Below are positions 16,293 to 23,888 of a stretch of 46,136 nt of DNA, piece after piece. The notes under the pieces were generated by a model. It ran no database searches. It was not told where the DNA came from and saw nothing but the letters and a program-made list of their open reading frames with translations. Location: IMG/VR virus record IMGVR_UViG_3300030333_006861, positions 1 to 46,136 of that record, one strand, 5' to 3'. This DNA is from a virus. How positions within the stretch are numbered: position 1 is the first letter of the stretch; each line of letters starts with the position of its first letter. The position numbers and the translations under genes are program-made.

Positions 16293-16950
16293 ACCACTAG
16301 AAAAAACAATAGATCTTTTAAAAAAACAAGGGTATAAAATTGATGACCCATGGGATGTTGTGGAGGCTTTTGAAGACAAGGTGGCCAAATATTCCGGAAG
16401 CAAATATGCTGTAGCTACCGATAGTTGTACAAACAGTATGTTCTTGTGTTTAAAATATTTGAAAGCGGAAGGAGAGATTGAAGTCCCAAAAAAGACTTAC
16501 TTATCAGTTCCGCAATTGGTTATTCACGCTGGATGTAAAGTGAAGTTTGTTGACAAAGAGTGGTCGGGCGTTTATAAATTAAATCCCTACCCTGTAATCG
16601 ACGGCGCCACGAGATTCACAAAGGGGATGTATATTCAAGATACATATCATTGCTTATCATTCCATATTCGTAAGATTTTGCCGATTGCAAAAGGTGGAAT
16701 GATCTTGACTAACAACATCAAAGCAGTCGACTGGTTTAAAGCAGCCGAGTATGAAGGAAGGGATCGAAGAGTGCCTCATGACGAAATGCCTGAGCCAACA
16801 ATTATGGGATGGAATATGTATATGCCTCCCGAACAGGCTGCTAGAGGTATAACTATTTTTGAAGACTTGAAAGATAATAATGAAGATTGTGGAGGTTCAT
16901 GGAAATATAAAGACCTTTCAGGATATAAAATGTGGAGAGATAACTATTAG
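16285..16950 (+). CDS. Short DegT/DnrJ-family PLP protein
   Basis: The product has 221 residues from ATG 16285 (GAGG at 16275-16278 is 6 bases upstream; an in-frame ATG at 16273 is a weaker choice). The N-terminal and central parts match the DegT fold: FEDKVAKYSGSKYAVATDSCTNSM, VIDGATRF with Asp106 for PLP, and SFHIRKILPIAKGG, where Lys130 occupies the Schiff-base position. In the last motif the usual Glu of GEGG is Lys. The protein stops about 150 residues short of the family's ~370, lacking most of the C-terminal domain. It could be a compact aminotransferase, a partner subunit, or a truncated remnant. Confidence 0.7.
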   Translation: MYEPLEKTIDLLKKQGYKIDDPWDVVEAFEDKVAKYSGSKYAVATDSCTNSMFLCLKYLKAEGEIEVPKKTYLSVPQLVIHAGCKVKFVDKEWSGVYKLNPYPVIDGATRFTKGMYIQDTYHCLSFHIRKILPIAKGGMILTNNIKAVDWFKAAEYEGRDRRVPHDEMPEPTIMGWNMYMPPEQAARGITIFEDLKDNNEDCGGSWKYKDLSGYKMWRDNY

Positions 16951-16958
16951 GAATTAAT

Positions 16959-17900
16959 ATGGGTGATGTTTATTTGGTAACTGGTGGAACGGGAATGGTA
17001 GGCTTTGCACTTAAGTCTTTGCTTAAGGGATCAAAAGCTGTTTTTTTATCATCCAACATGTGTGATTTGCGAAATAAAGTAGCTACACAATATTTGTTTA
17101 ACTCAGTCAGACCTACTCACGTTATCCATCTAGCTGCCAAGGTTGGAGGTGTTAAAGCAAATTATGAAAATCTAGGTGATTTTTATTATGATAATATTCG
17201 AATCAATACAAATGTTCTTGAAGCCTCAAAACAAACGAAAGTAAAAAAATTAATATCCCTTTTGAGTACATGTATATATCCAGATAAAGTCGACTATCCA
17301 TTAACAGAAGAACAAATACACAATGGAGAGCCTCATTATACTAATTTCTCATACGCATATGCTAAAAGAATGTTAGATGTACAGTCCCGCGCATACCGTG
17401 AGCAGTATGGTTGCAACTTCATCACAGCAGTTCCGAATAACCTATATGGTAAGCGCGATAATTTTGATTTAGAAAATAGTCACGTTATACCTGCTCTCAT
17501 AAGAAAAATATGGGAAGCCAAATTAAACAAAACCGAAGTTGTCATATGGGGAGATGGGACACCATTGAGAGAGTTTACATACTCTGAAGATATTGCAAAA
17601 GCTTTACTATTCTTATTAGATAACTATGATAATAAGTATCCAATCAATATTGGAAATACGCAAGAGCACTCTATATCATCATTAGTTGAAAATTTGTGCT
17701 ATATTTTAGGATATAGTGGAGATATTATTTGGGATACAACAAAATTAAGTGGACAATATAGAAAGCCATCTAACAATAAGAAATTCTTAGATCTAGGATG
17801 GAATCCCAATAATTATACTTCTTTAGAAGATGGCTTAAAAAAGACTTGCAATTGGTTTAAAATAGTATATCCAAAAGTACGCGGTTACGCAGGAGATTAA
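16959..17900 (+). CDS. fcl: GDP-4-keto-6-deoxymannose epimerase/reductase (Fcl/ColC type)
   Basis: The product has 313 residues. NADP loop GGTGMVG (9-15) opens the protein. Catalytic residues line up with E. coli GDP-fucose synthase at a constant offset of four: Ser103, Cys105 (STCIYP), Tyr132, Lys136 (YAYAK) and His175 (SHVIPAL). The Cys/His pair performs the 3,5-epimerisation, the Ser-Tyr-Lys set the reduction. [12 protein letters not shown] and [10 protein letters not shown] are further family signatures. The product would be GDP-L-fucose from the Gmd product, or GDP-L-colitose if it receives the ColD product, since ColC belongs to the same family. The sequence alone does not separate the two. 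Confidence 0.88.
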   Translation: MGDVYLVTGGTGMVGFALKSLLKGSKAVFLSSNMCDLRNKVATQYLFNSVRPTHVIHLAAKVGGVKANYENLGDFYYDNIRINTNVLEASKQTKVKKLISLLSTCIYPDKVDYPLTEEQIHNGEPHYTNFSYAYAKRMLDVQSRAYREQYGCNFITAVPNNLYGKRDNFDLENSHVIPALIRKIWEAKLNKTEVVIWGDGTPLREFTYSEDIAKALLFLLDNYDNKYPINIGNTQEHSISSLVENLCYILGYSGDIIWDTTKLSGQYRKPSNNKKFLDLGWNPNNYTSLEDGLKKTCNWFKIVYPKVRGYAGD

Positions 17901-17901
17901 T

Positions 17902-18900
17902 GTGGAACAAAACAATCAAAAAACAGCGCTTATAACAGGAGTCACGGGTCAGGATGGTTCATATTTGTCTGAACTGCTATTATCTAAGGGATATAGAGTA
18001 GTCGGACTCAAAAGAAGAACAAGTACAATTAGGACGGAGCGCATTGACCATATTTATGGAAATCCTAATTTTATATTAGAGTATTTTGATTTGAATGATT
18101 CGTCTTGTATGTGGTCATTGATGTTGAAATATAAACCAGATGAAATATACCACCTTGCAGCACAATCACATGTTAGAGTATCTTTCGATGTTCCAATTAA
18201 TACAGTCGACGGCATCGCGATGGGGACACTAAAACTACTAGAAGCAATGCGACAAATTGTTCCAAAAGCAAGATATTACCAAGCATCATCATCAGAAATG
18301 TTTGGTGATAATCCAAATATACCTTTTACTGAAGAATCGAGATTACAACCTGCGTCCCCTTATGCATGTGCTAAAGTTTTTGCTCATAACCTATGCAGAA
18401 ATTATAGAGAATCTTATGGTTTGCACGTTTCAAGTGGTATTCTTTTTAATCACGAATCTCCAAGAAGAGGAGAAACTTTTGTGACAAGAAAGATCACTCT
18501 TGCTGCAGCCAGAATTAAATTAGGATTACAGAAAAGATTGTCTCTTGGTAATATATATTCCAAGAGAGATTGGGGATTCGCCGGAGACTATGTTAAAGTA
18601 ATGTGGCTTATGTTACAGCAGGACACACCTGATGATTATGTTATAGCTACAAATGAAACGCATACGGTTGAAGAATTTCTTCATCACGTATTTCACCACG
18701 CTGGTTTGGGAGATCCTGCTTTTTATGTAGATATTGATCCTAAATTATATAGACCCCATGAAGTACCACTTCTCTTGGGAGATTATTCTAAGGCAAAAGA
18801 AAAATTAGGCTGGGGTCCTAGTATAACCTTTAAAGGACTTGCAGAAATGATGTATGATCATGACTATGATCTAGTTCTAAAAACAGAAAAGGAGAAGTAA
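17902..18900 (+). CDS. gmd: GDP-mannose 4,6-dehydratase
   Basis: The product has 332 residues, slightly shorter than E. coli Gmd. Signatures are complete: [10 protein letters not shown] (13-22), SSSEMFG with Glu132, Tyr154-x3-Lys158 (SPYACAK) and [16 protein letters not shown]. These match E. coli Thr132/Glu134/Tyr156/Lys160 at an offset of two, with Ser130 in place of Thr. It converts GDP-D-mannose to GDP-4-keto-6-deoxy-D-mannose, the branch point for GDP-fucose, colitose, perosamine and rhamnose. The start is GTG at 17902, directly after the upstream stop. Confidence 0.96.
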   Translation: MEQNNQKTALITGVTGQDGSYLSELLLSKGYRVVGLKRRTSTIRTERIDHIYGNPNFILEYFDLNDSSCMWSLMLKYKPDEIYHLAAQSHVRVSFDVPINTVDGIAMGTLKLLEAMRQIVPKARYYQASSSEMFGDNPNIPFTEESRLQPASPYACAKVFAHNLCRNYRESYGLHVSSGILFNHESPRRGETFVTRKITLAAARIKLGLQKRLSLGNIYSKRDWGFAGDYVKVMWLMLQQDTPDDYVIATNETHTVEEFLHHVFHHAGLGDPAFYVDIDPKLYRPHEVPLLLGDYSKAKEKLGWGPSITFKGLAEMMYDHDYDLVLKTEKEK

Positions 18901-18901
18901 T

Positions 18902-19144
18902 ATGAGCGACTTTACATTTAACAACCCAAATATTCAAACAGATGAAAAAACATCAAATTATAAATTATCAGATCAGGCACTCGGCGCCGTCATGATGGCT
19001 TTGCAAAAATCATTAATGGAGCAAAGCGATATTGTACCAGTCTTGAAAGGATTTGAGTTTAATCCTGATAATGGAGAATTGGTTGTATTAAACCCTCCAA
19101 TCTTAAAGTTTGATTCAGACACAGAGGAAGAAAATGATAGTTGA
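18902..19144 (+). CDS. Small acidic hypothetical protein
   Basis: The product has 80 residues with no recognised family. A predicted central helix (DQALGAVMMALQKSLMEQ) is flanked by an Asn/Thr-rich N-terminus and an acidic C-terminal tail (DSDTEEENDS). It has no Cys, membrane segment or signal. It begins 1 base after gmd and overlaps the cupin gene by 11 bases, so it is part of the same transcript, but no role in sugar metabolism is indicated. It may be a general phage protein. Confidence 0.6.
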   Translation: MSDFTFNNPNIQTDEKTSNYKLSDQALGAVMMALQKSLMEQSDIVPVLKGFEFNPDNGELVVLNPPILKFDSDTEEENDS

Positions 19145-19472
19145 AAAGCCTTGGGGATACGAAAAAATATGGGCTCACACCGATAAATATGTTGGAAAGC
19201 TTCTTCATATTAGAGACGGTGAGCAATTATCGCTACAATATCACAAAGTAAAAGATGAAACAGTGTATGTTATGTACGGCACATTGACAGTTGTTTTGGA
19301 CCAAACATCTGTGGTATTAGAAGAAGGAAATAGTTATAGAATAACTCCCAACACTCTTCATCGATTTGCCGCTAATCACGGAATGGTTGAGCTTATAGAG
19401 GTATCAACCCCCGAGCTAGAAGATGTTGTAAGAGTGCAAGATGACTACGGTAGAGAAGATGCCAAGGTATAA
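19134..19472 (+). CDS. Cupin, mannose-6-phosphate isomerase-like
   Basis: The product has 112 residues from ATG 19134, preceded by AGAGGAAG; an upstream in-frame TTG at 19110 would extend it deep into the previous gene and is less likely. It starts EKPWGYEKIWAH, typical of the cupin domain in type II phosphomannose isomerases and sugar cupins. Metal-ligand positions are partly kept: His in LQYHKVKDET, Glu in that same segment, and His in NTLHRFAA. It could isomerise or bind a sugar phosphate and help supply GDP-mannose, or act as a sugar epimerase. Function is inferred from family and context. Confidence 0.7.
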   Translation: MIVEKPWGYEKIWAHTDKYVGKLLHIRDGEQLSLQYHKVKDETVYVMYGTLTVVLDQTSVVLEEGNSYRITPNTLHRFAANHGMVELIEVSTPELEDVVRVQDDYGREDAKV

Positions 19473-19716
19473 TTACAGATGTGTTGAATGTGAAGATCTT
19501 TTCGAAACAGTTCACTCTATAACTGAAAAACTGTACGATTGTATAAAATGTGAAACTTCGGGATCTTTAATGCGGGTACCGAGCACTTTTGTAACAAAGC
19601 AAAAAAAGACAAATAAAAAACAGAAAGTAGGATCTGTTGTAGAAAAAAGTATAGACGAGTTCCGAGAAGCTCTAAAAGAACAGAAAAAGGGACTAAGGGA
19701 GACTGAATATAAATGA
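19459..19716 (+). CDS. FmdB-type zinc ribbon protein
   Basis: The product has 85 residues from ATG 19459, chosen because family members begin MPxYxYxC (here MPRYNYRC); an in-frame ATG at 19441 would add six residues. Two Cys pairs, CVEC and CIKC, form a zinc ribbon within the first ~35 residues. A Lys-rich linker and a charged helix follow. FmdB-family proteins are proposed regulators, and similar small ribbons occur in phages. It overlaps the cupin gene by 14 bases and the following membrane gene by 4, linking the glycan island to the late-transcription genes. Confidence 0.7.
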   Translation: MPRYNYRCVECEDLFETVHSITEKLYDCIKCETSGSLMRVPSTFVTKQKKTNKKQKVGSVVEKSIDEFREALKEQKKGLRETEYK

Positions 19717-20111
19717 TTAACAAAATTGTATTAATATTATCTTTGGTTATAAATTCAGTATTGCTGATGGTGGTCACCGGGCCTTTGCCCTTTTTATTGT
19801 TTATATCAGTTGTAATTAATTTAGGTCTTTTGTGGTTATCCTCTAAATTATTTATGAGATTAGAAGAATGTAATGATGATGTTGAATCAATGCTACAAAC
19901 AATAGGTAACCTGGGTAACCACATAAACTCTGTTCATGAGATGGAAATGTTTTATGGTGAACCAATCCTTCAGGGGATGATGGATCACATAGAGGAAGTA
20001 GCTCAGGAAATCGAGGAATATAGATTTAAGTACTCAAATGAGCCGATAGAACAAGAAGAATATGAGGAGACCGAGCTAGATGACGGAAGAGAAGAAAAAG
20101 AAGCGCTCTAG
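19713..20111 (+). CDS. Small membrane protein with acidic tail
   Basis: The product has 132 residues. Two hydrophobic segments at about residues 4-22 and 26-46 are joined by a short turn (TGPLP), giving a helical hairpin in the inner membrane. The remaining ~85 residues are polar and acidic, with coiled-coil potential around 50-105 and a Glu/Asp-rich end. No holin family is recognised; two segments plus a charged tail would permit a holin or spanin-like role, but this is speculation. Its end overlaps the sigma-factor gene by 32 bases. Confidence 0.6.
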   Translation: MINKIVLILSLVINSVLLMVVTGPLPFLLFISVVINLGLLWLSSKLFMRLEECNDDVESMLQTIGNLGNHINSVHEMEMFYGEPILQGMMDHIEEVAQEIEEYRFKYSNEPIEQEEYEETELDDGREEKEAL

Positions 20112-20784
20112 ACGCCCAAGAAAAAATCAATATTTTACAAAAGTTCATGAAGATGCAATTATAAAATACTCTGGAACTACAGATAATAAAGTAAGAACAG
20201 ATTTATATATAAAATATATAGGACCGGTCTTTGATGAAATGGTTGACAAGATAGTTTACACATATAAATTTACTACTTTGCCAAATATCGACCCCCTTAA
20301 AGAAGAGTGTAAAATATGGTTAACAACCATTTTAGACAAATATGACCCTTCAACAGGGTCAAAAGCTTTTTCATATTTTAGCGTTATTACTAAAAATTGG
20401 TTTATTCATAAAGTTAAGAAGAACTCAAAAAAGACAAAAACTGAAATTACATACGACGATATATCTCCTGATATAGAATCAACCTATCTGTCTGTTCAAA
20501 ATGAATATGTTAACGCTAGAGAGAGGTTTGAGTTTATGTATCACTTAAACAAGGAGATGGAGCATTGGACAGGTCTTAAATTAAAAGATAATGAAAGGAA
20601 GGTTCTTGAAGCTGTAAAACTATTAATGTCGAGCGCCGAAGAAATTGAAATTTTTAATAAAAAAGCTATTTATCTGTATATAAGAGAGTTAACTGGCTTA
20701 AACACAAAGCAAATTGTTAACAATTTAAATAAAATTCGAAGCAGATATAGAACATTTAAAGTGCGCTGGGACGATGATACATGA
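20080..20784 (+). CDS. Late-transcription sigma factor, T4 gp55-like
   Basis: The product has 234 residues. The N-terminus is a run of Lys/Arg. A sigma region 2-like core sits around residues 80-125: LDKYDPSTGSKAFSYFS followed by ITKNWFIHKVKK, which matches the core-binding and promoter-melting helix of gp55 and of small sigma factors. A C-terminal helical part (KAIYLYIRELTGL) could be a region 4-like or DNA-binding element. It would redirect host RNA polymerase to phage late promoters. The gene precedes the baseplate block it probably activates and overlaps both neighbours. Confidence 0.75.
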   Translation: MTEEKKKKRSRRPRKNQYFTKVHEDAIIKYSGTTDNKVRTDLYIKYIGPVFDEMVDKIVYTYKFTTLPNIDPLKEECKIWLTTILDKYDPSTGSKAFSYFSVITKNWFIHKVKKNSKKTKTEITYDDISPDIESTYLSVQNEYVNARERFEFMYHLNKEMEHWTGLKLKDNERKVLEAVKLLMSSAEEIEIFNKKAIYLYIRELTGLNTKQIVNNLNKIRSRYRTFKVRWDDDT

Positions 20785-21083
20785 GTAAAGTTGACAAACT
20801 ATTAGAAGAATCGATTACAAACATCAGAGATGACAGGGCTGTTACCTCTGATTTACTTATTGATATTATAAAACATCTTAAAAAAGATCCAGTTAACCAC
20901 CAATACGTCGGCGGCATCGCTGCAAAATATCTAGAGACGCTTCAAAGATCAAACGAACAACTTGTTAAGATAACCTCAATGTTACAGAAGCAAGATAAGA
21001 AGTCTATAAAATTATCAGACGACGACAAAAACGAAATCTACGACCTCATCAATAATCCAGATGAAGATGATAAGGAGGCATAA
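20781..21083 (+). CDS. Small helical protein, possible small terminase subunit
   Basis: The product has 100 residues, almost entirely helical by pattern. The middle (about 15-70: DDRAVTSDLLIDIIKHL, then NHQYVGGIAAKYLETLQRSN) resembles the central coiled region of T4-like gp16 small terminases, where a helix pair carries an Arg near its start and an Asn-x-x-L/I-x-K segment near its end. The C-terminus is acidic. This is a weak, by-eye resemblance; no large terminase is in the window. An accessory to the sigma factor next door is an equal alternative. Confidence 0.4.
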   Translation: MSKVDKLLEESITNIRDDRAVTSDLLIDIIKHLKKDPVNHQYVGGIAAKYLETLQRSNEQLVKITSMLQKQDKKSIKLSDDDKNEIYDLINNPDEDDKEA

Positions 21084-21086
21084 TGA

Positions 21087-23888
21087 ATGGCGAACAAATC
21101 ATTTACATTCGATGTCCCTATTGGTGTATTAAATAATCTTAGATCAAAGACCATCTCTAAAACAATGGATGGTCAATCTATTTATGGTGATGAAGTTTCG
21201 ACCCAATCTCGGTCTTGGGTTGAGCAAGCTTTTTCAGAAGATGTATTAGAAGACACTGGTCCCTATAAAGCTATTGTTCTTCGTGTGGAAGTAAAGCCTG
21301 TTCCAAGAGTGCAGACAGAAACGTTCCAGCATCATCTATCTCCTGGGTCCAAAAAATATGTGCGAGGACCAAGACCTATGCTTATTCACCTTAAGTGTAG
21401 AATACCGGAGCTTCACGCACATCTTAAAGCTCCGCGCAAAGGAAACACTGATGATCCAAATTATCCAGATCATCACTTAATTGAACCACACCCAACTTTT
21501 ACTGCAATAAGTGATTCAGCCCTTATGGCAAAAGTTAAAGTTGGTGATGTGGTTATTGTTGATTTCGCAGATCGTAAAAACTTTACGGAGCCAATATATG
21601 TATCTCCGATTACAGCCCAGAAAAACCAGACAGTTATTAACGTTACTGCTGCAGCTTTCGATCCGAACTGTGCCCGCGCCGGAATCGGAAATAACGGGGC
21701 TAACCTTGGAGGAGGTTTTGGGATAGCTCCACACCAAGGCAATCTAAGCATGCGTTTAAGGGCTAGAAATTCAAATGCAAAAGCAGTAATGTTTGGAGAC
21801 AGCCAGATGTTGGGAACCATGGGCAACTTCTTACAAAAATATGTTGAGTCATTGGGATATACTGTTGTGGGCACCTCTCTTGATACTTCTGGAACTAAAA
21901 TAGGATCCAAACCTAGAATCGCAAGATCAGGCGCCGGCGTACACAATTTTATTCTTAAGAAGCCAAAAGACCCGCCCGGTCCTCTTGGGGCTTATTGGCA
22001 ATTTTTAGAAAATGCACTTAAAAGAGGAAATCCAGATCTTGTTGTTTGTGTGCTGGGCGGAAACGATGCTCCATATATTAAAAGAACATCTAGGTACTTA
22101 GATTTAGCTAACAAAATTAGATCTGTTGCCCCAAATTGCAAATTTCTATGGTTTGGTCCCCCACCGGCAACTTTAACTAAATCTGGTAGTGATTCTATGC
22201 TTAAACATAGACCAAAAAGGTCTGCTTTCGCAAACAAACTAAAAAGCGTACTTGGAGGCATTAGTGGGATGACATATATAATACCAGAACAATATATGCC
22301 AAACTATTTTAAAGGAAAGAATCGAGACGGACTACATGTCAATGCCGCCGGCGCCAGAGAGTTAATAAATAATCTTAAAAAACAAGGAGCAACGGCGCCT
22401 GTGACTGATGCTCCCCAAAAGAAGGTTGCTCCAGAAAGAAGTTCAAATGAGCCCGATACGTCTGCTGAAGAAAGAGGAAAACAATGGGCTAGCTCGGAAC
22501 TTTTAGCTGCAGCCCGCTCCATTGTCTCTTCTGAAATGGGCAACTTTGCTGATCGAGGATCTGCCCGACAATTTTTAAAAGAAAAGGCATCTATGTTATC
22601 AGACCACTGGGGGTCTCCTTCAAAAAATGATGCATATGATAAGATAAAGAATAGAGATTTTATATCTGGATTTGTAGCGGCTTCTAAACCTGGCTTAAGT
22701 TCTGTAACTTGGCAACCAATAAGAATTGCAGAGTGGCAGATAATCTCAAATCAAAAACACGGCTTGTCAGGAACAGGAAGGATTCATGGAACGTCTGCAG
22801 GTCCTCAATACGGACCAGAAACTTTTACTCACAAAATCGTTGGGCAAGGATTATCTCACAAGGGAGTTGCAGGTATGAATGCCAGTATTGATAAAGCTAG
22901 AATAAAATGGAACCAACTCAGGGCTAACATGAAACATCTTAGTTATAAGATCACGGCAGCACAACTTGTGAATATGAATGAAGAACCATTACAAGGACCG
23001 CTAGCCTTGCCACCTGATCCGAAATGTCCAAAGCAAATGGGTCAAGTGGCAGGAACACCACCCGGCTCTACCCCTTCAATACCTGAAGTTCCTATTCCAA
23101 AAGGAATGAACAAAACATATGTCCCTATCGTTGAGGACGCAATTTATTATGCAACAAAGATAACAAAGCCATCGAAAATAGATCTTAATACTTGGCACCA
23201 ATGGATGAGAATTATGTGTTGGGTTGAATCAATGGGCGTCATTAATGCGATCAACAAACGAGGATATACCGGTTTATATCAGTTCGGCAGAACTACCTGG
23301 AATGGAACTCGTAAGTTTATAAAAAAGAAAGGCTGGCCAGATATAGGTGAGTATGTAAAAACCTTAGACGCTGCACTTAATCCATATATTAATTCTATGG
23401 CAGGCGGAGCATTGCTGCATATGAATCTTAGGGGACTGGGCTCACTAGAGGCTAAAGGTGTGCACCTTTATATGGCACACCAGCAAGGACTTTCAGGATT
23501 AAAAAGCATATATAGAAAACAAAAAGGAACAAACAAGTGGGAAGGAAATTCTCTTGTTCACAAGCAGGGACCAGGAGACTTTAGAAGAGCTTGGGCAAAC
23601 GGGTGCAGTAGTTTCAAAGTAAATGGAAAATCACTTTATTCTCAGGTAACGCCGAAAAAAGGAGCGCCTACGATGACGGCTGCCGTGGCTGCAACAAAGT
23701 GCCTACCATCACACTTCTATGCTATGTGGATTAGAAAGTGGAACTTTGCAACTAAACAAGTATCAAAGAAGAGATCTAAACTCGTAGGGGGCGTATCAAA
23801 AAGCAGTAAATATGCTAGCAGAATGGCTCGACCCCCTGGAGCAAACCAAGATGCTGAAATAGCGAAACCTAAAGGGTGGCCACCATAA
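21087..23888 (+). CDS. Baseplate hub/lysin with SGNH and transglycosylase-like domains
   Basis: The product has 933 residues; AAGGAGG (21072-21078) precedes ATG 21087. Residues ~55-180 share GNTxDPNYPDHH and GDVVIVDF with the next protein and may be an OB-like hub domain. Residues ~230-430 are SGNH-hydrolase-like: GDSQ (237-240), GGND (324-327), DGLH (414-417). Residues ~465-620 contain SDHW (505-508) and KNDAYD, possibly an M15-like domain. Residues ~675-810 are lysozyme/lytic-transglycosylase-like: Glu714 in WVESMG, GYTGLYQFG (726-734), MAHQQGLSG. It would deacylate and cut surface glycan or peptidoglycan during injection, like T4 gp5 in role. Position before spike and wedge genes supports this. 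Confidence 0.75.
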   Translation: MANKSFTFDVPIGVLNNLRSKTISKTMDGQSIYGDEVSTQSRSWVEQAFSEDVLEDTGPYKAIVLRVEVKPVPRVQTETFQHHLSPGSKKYVRGPRPMLIHLKCRIPELHAHLKAPRKGNTDDPNYPDHHLIEPHPTFTAISDSALMAKVKVGDVVIVDFADRKNFTEPIYVSPITAQKNQTVINVTAAAFDPNCARAGIGNNGANLGGGFGIAPHQGNLSMRLRARNSNAKAVMFGDSQMLGTMGNFLQKYVESLGYTVVGTSLDTSGTKIGSKPRIARSGAGVHNFILKKPKDPPGPLGAYWQFLENALKRGNPDLVVCVLGGNDAPYIKRTSRYLDLANKIRSVAPNCKFLWFGPPPATLTKSGSDSMLKHRPKRSAFANKLKSVLGGISGMTYIIPEQYMPNYFKGKNRDGLHVNAAGARELINNLKKQGATAPVTDAPQKKVAPERSSNEPDTSAEERGKQWASSELLAAARSIVSSEMGNFADRGSARQFLKEKASMLSDHWGSPSKNDAYDKIKNRDFISGFVAASKPGLSSVTWQPIRIAEWQIISNQKHGLSGTGRIHGTSAGPQYGPETFTHKIVGQGLSHKGVAGMNASIDKARIKWNQLRANMKHLSYKITAAQLVNMNEEPLQGPLALPPDPKCPKQMGQVAGTPPGSTPSIPEVPIPKGMNKTYVPIVEDAIYYATKITKPSKIDLNTWHQWMRIMCWVESMGVINAINKRGYTGLYQFGRTTWNGTRKFIKKKGWPDIGEYVKTLDAALNPYINSMAGGALLHMNLRGLGSLEAKGVHLYMAHQQGLSGLKSIYRKQKGTNKWEGNSLVHKQGPGDFRRAWANGCSSFKVNGKSLYSQVTPKKGAPTMTAAVAATKCLPSHFYAMWIRKWNFATKQVSKKRSKLVGGVSKSSKYASRMARPPGANQDAEIAKPKGWPP
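21453..21476 (+). repeat. 24-base identity shared by the two hub paralogs, copy 1
   Basis: Bases 21453-21476 are identical to 24242-24265 and encode the DPNYPDHH segment in both paralogs. A match this long is far beyond chance and marks duplication or gene conversion of the shared N-terminal region. Confidence 0.85.

Larger units (their letters stand above)
4877..19472 (+). other. Glycan and nucleotide-sugar biosynthesis island
   Basis: This block of about 17 co-directional genes sits between replication-type and late-transcription/baseplate genes. It holds glycosyltransferases of several folds, nucleotide-sugar enzymes that start from GDP-mannose, a radical SAM protein, a methyltransferase-like protein and a 2OG oxygenase. 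One small hypothetical (18902-19144) lies inside it. Spacing is operon-like throughout; the only sizeable gap is 11828-11908. Base composition resembles the rest of the window, so recent acquisition is not obvious. No phosphomannomutase, GDP-mannose pyrophosphorylase, flippase or polymerase gene is visible, so GDP-mannose probably comes from the host. Confidence 0.8.

Noticed and set aside
19778-19800. GGGC-CTTT-GCCC hairpin followed by a T-run, like a terminator
   Set aside because: The stem is only 4 base pairs and it lies inside the membrane protein gene at the turn between its two hydrophobic segments; the coding explanation is sufficient.
19904-19919. Two close copies of GGTAACC
   Set aside because: The pair is too short and lies within a coding region; no further copies form an array.
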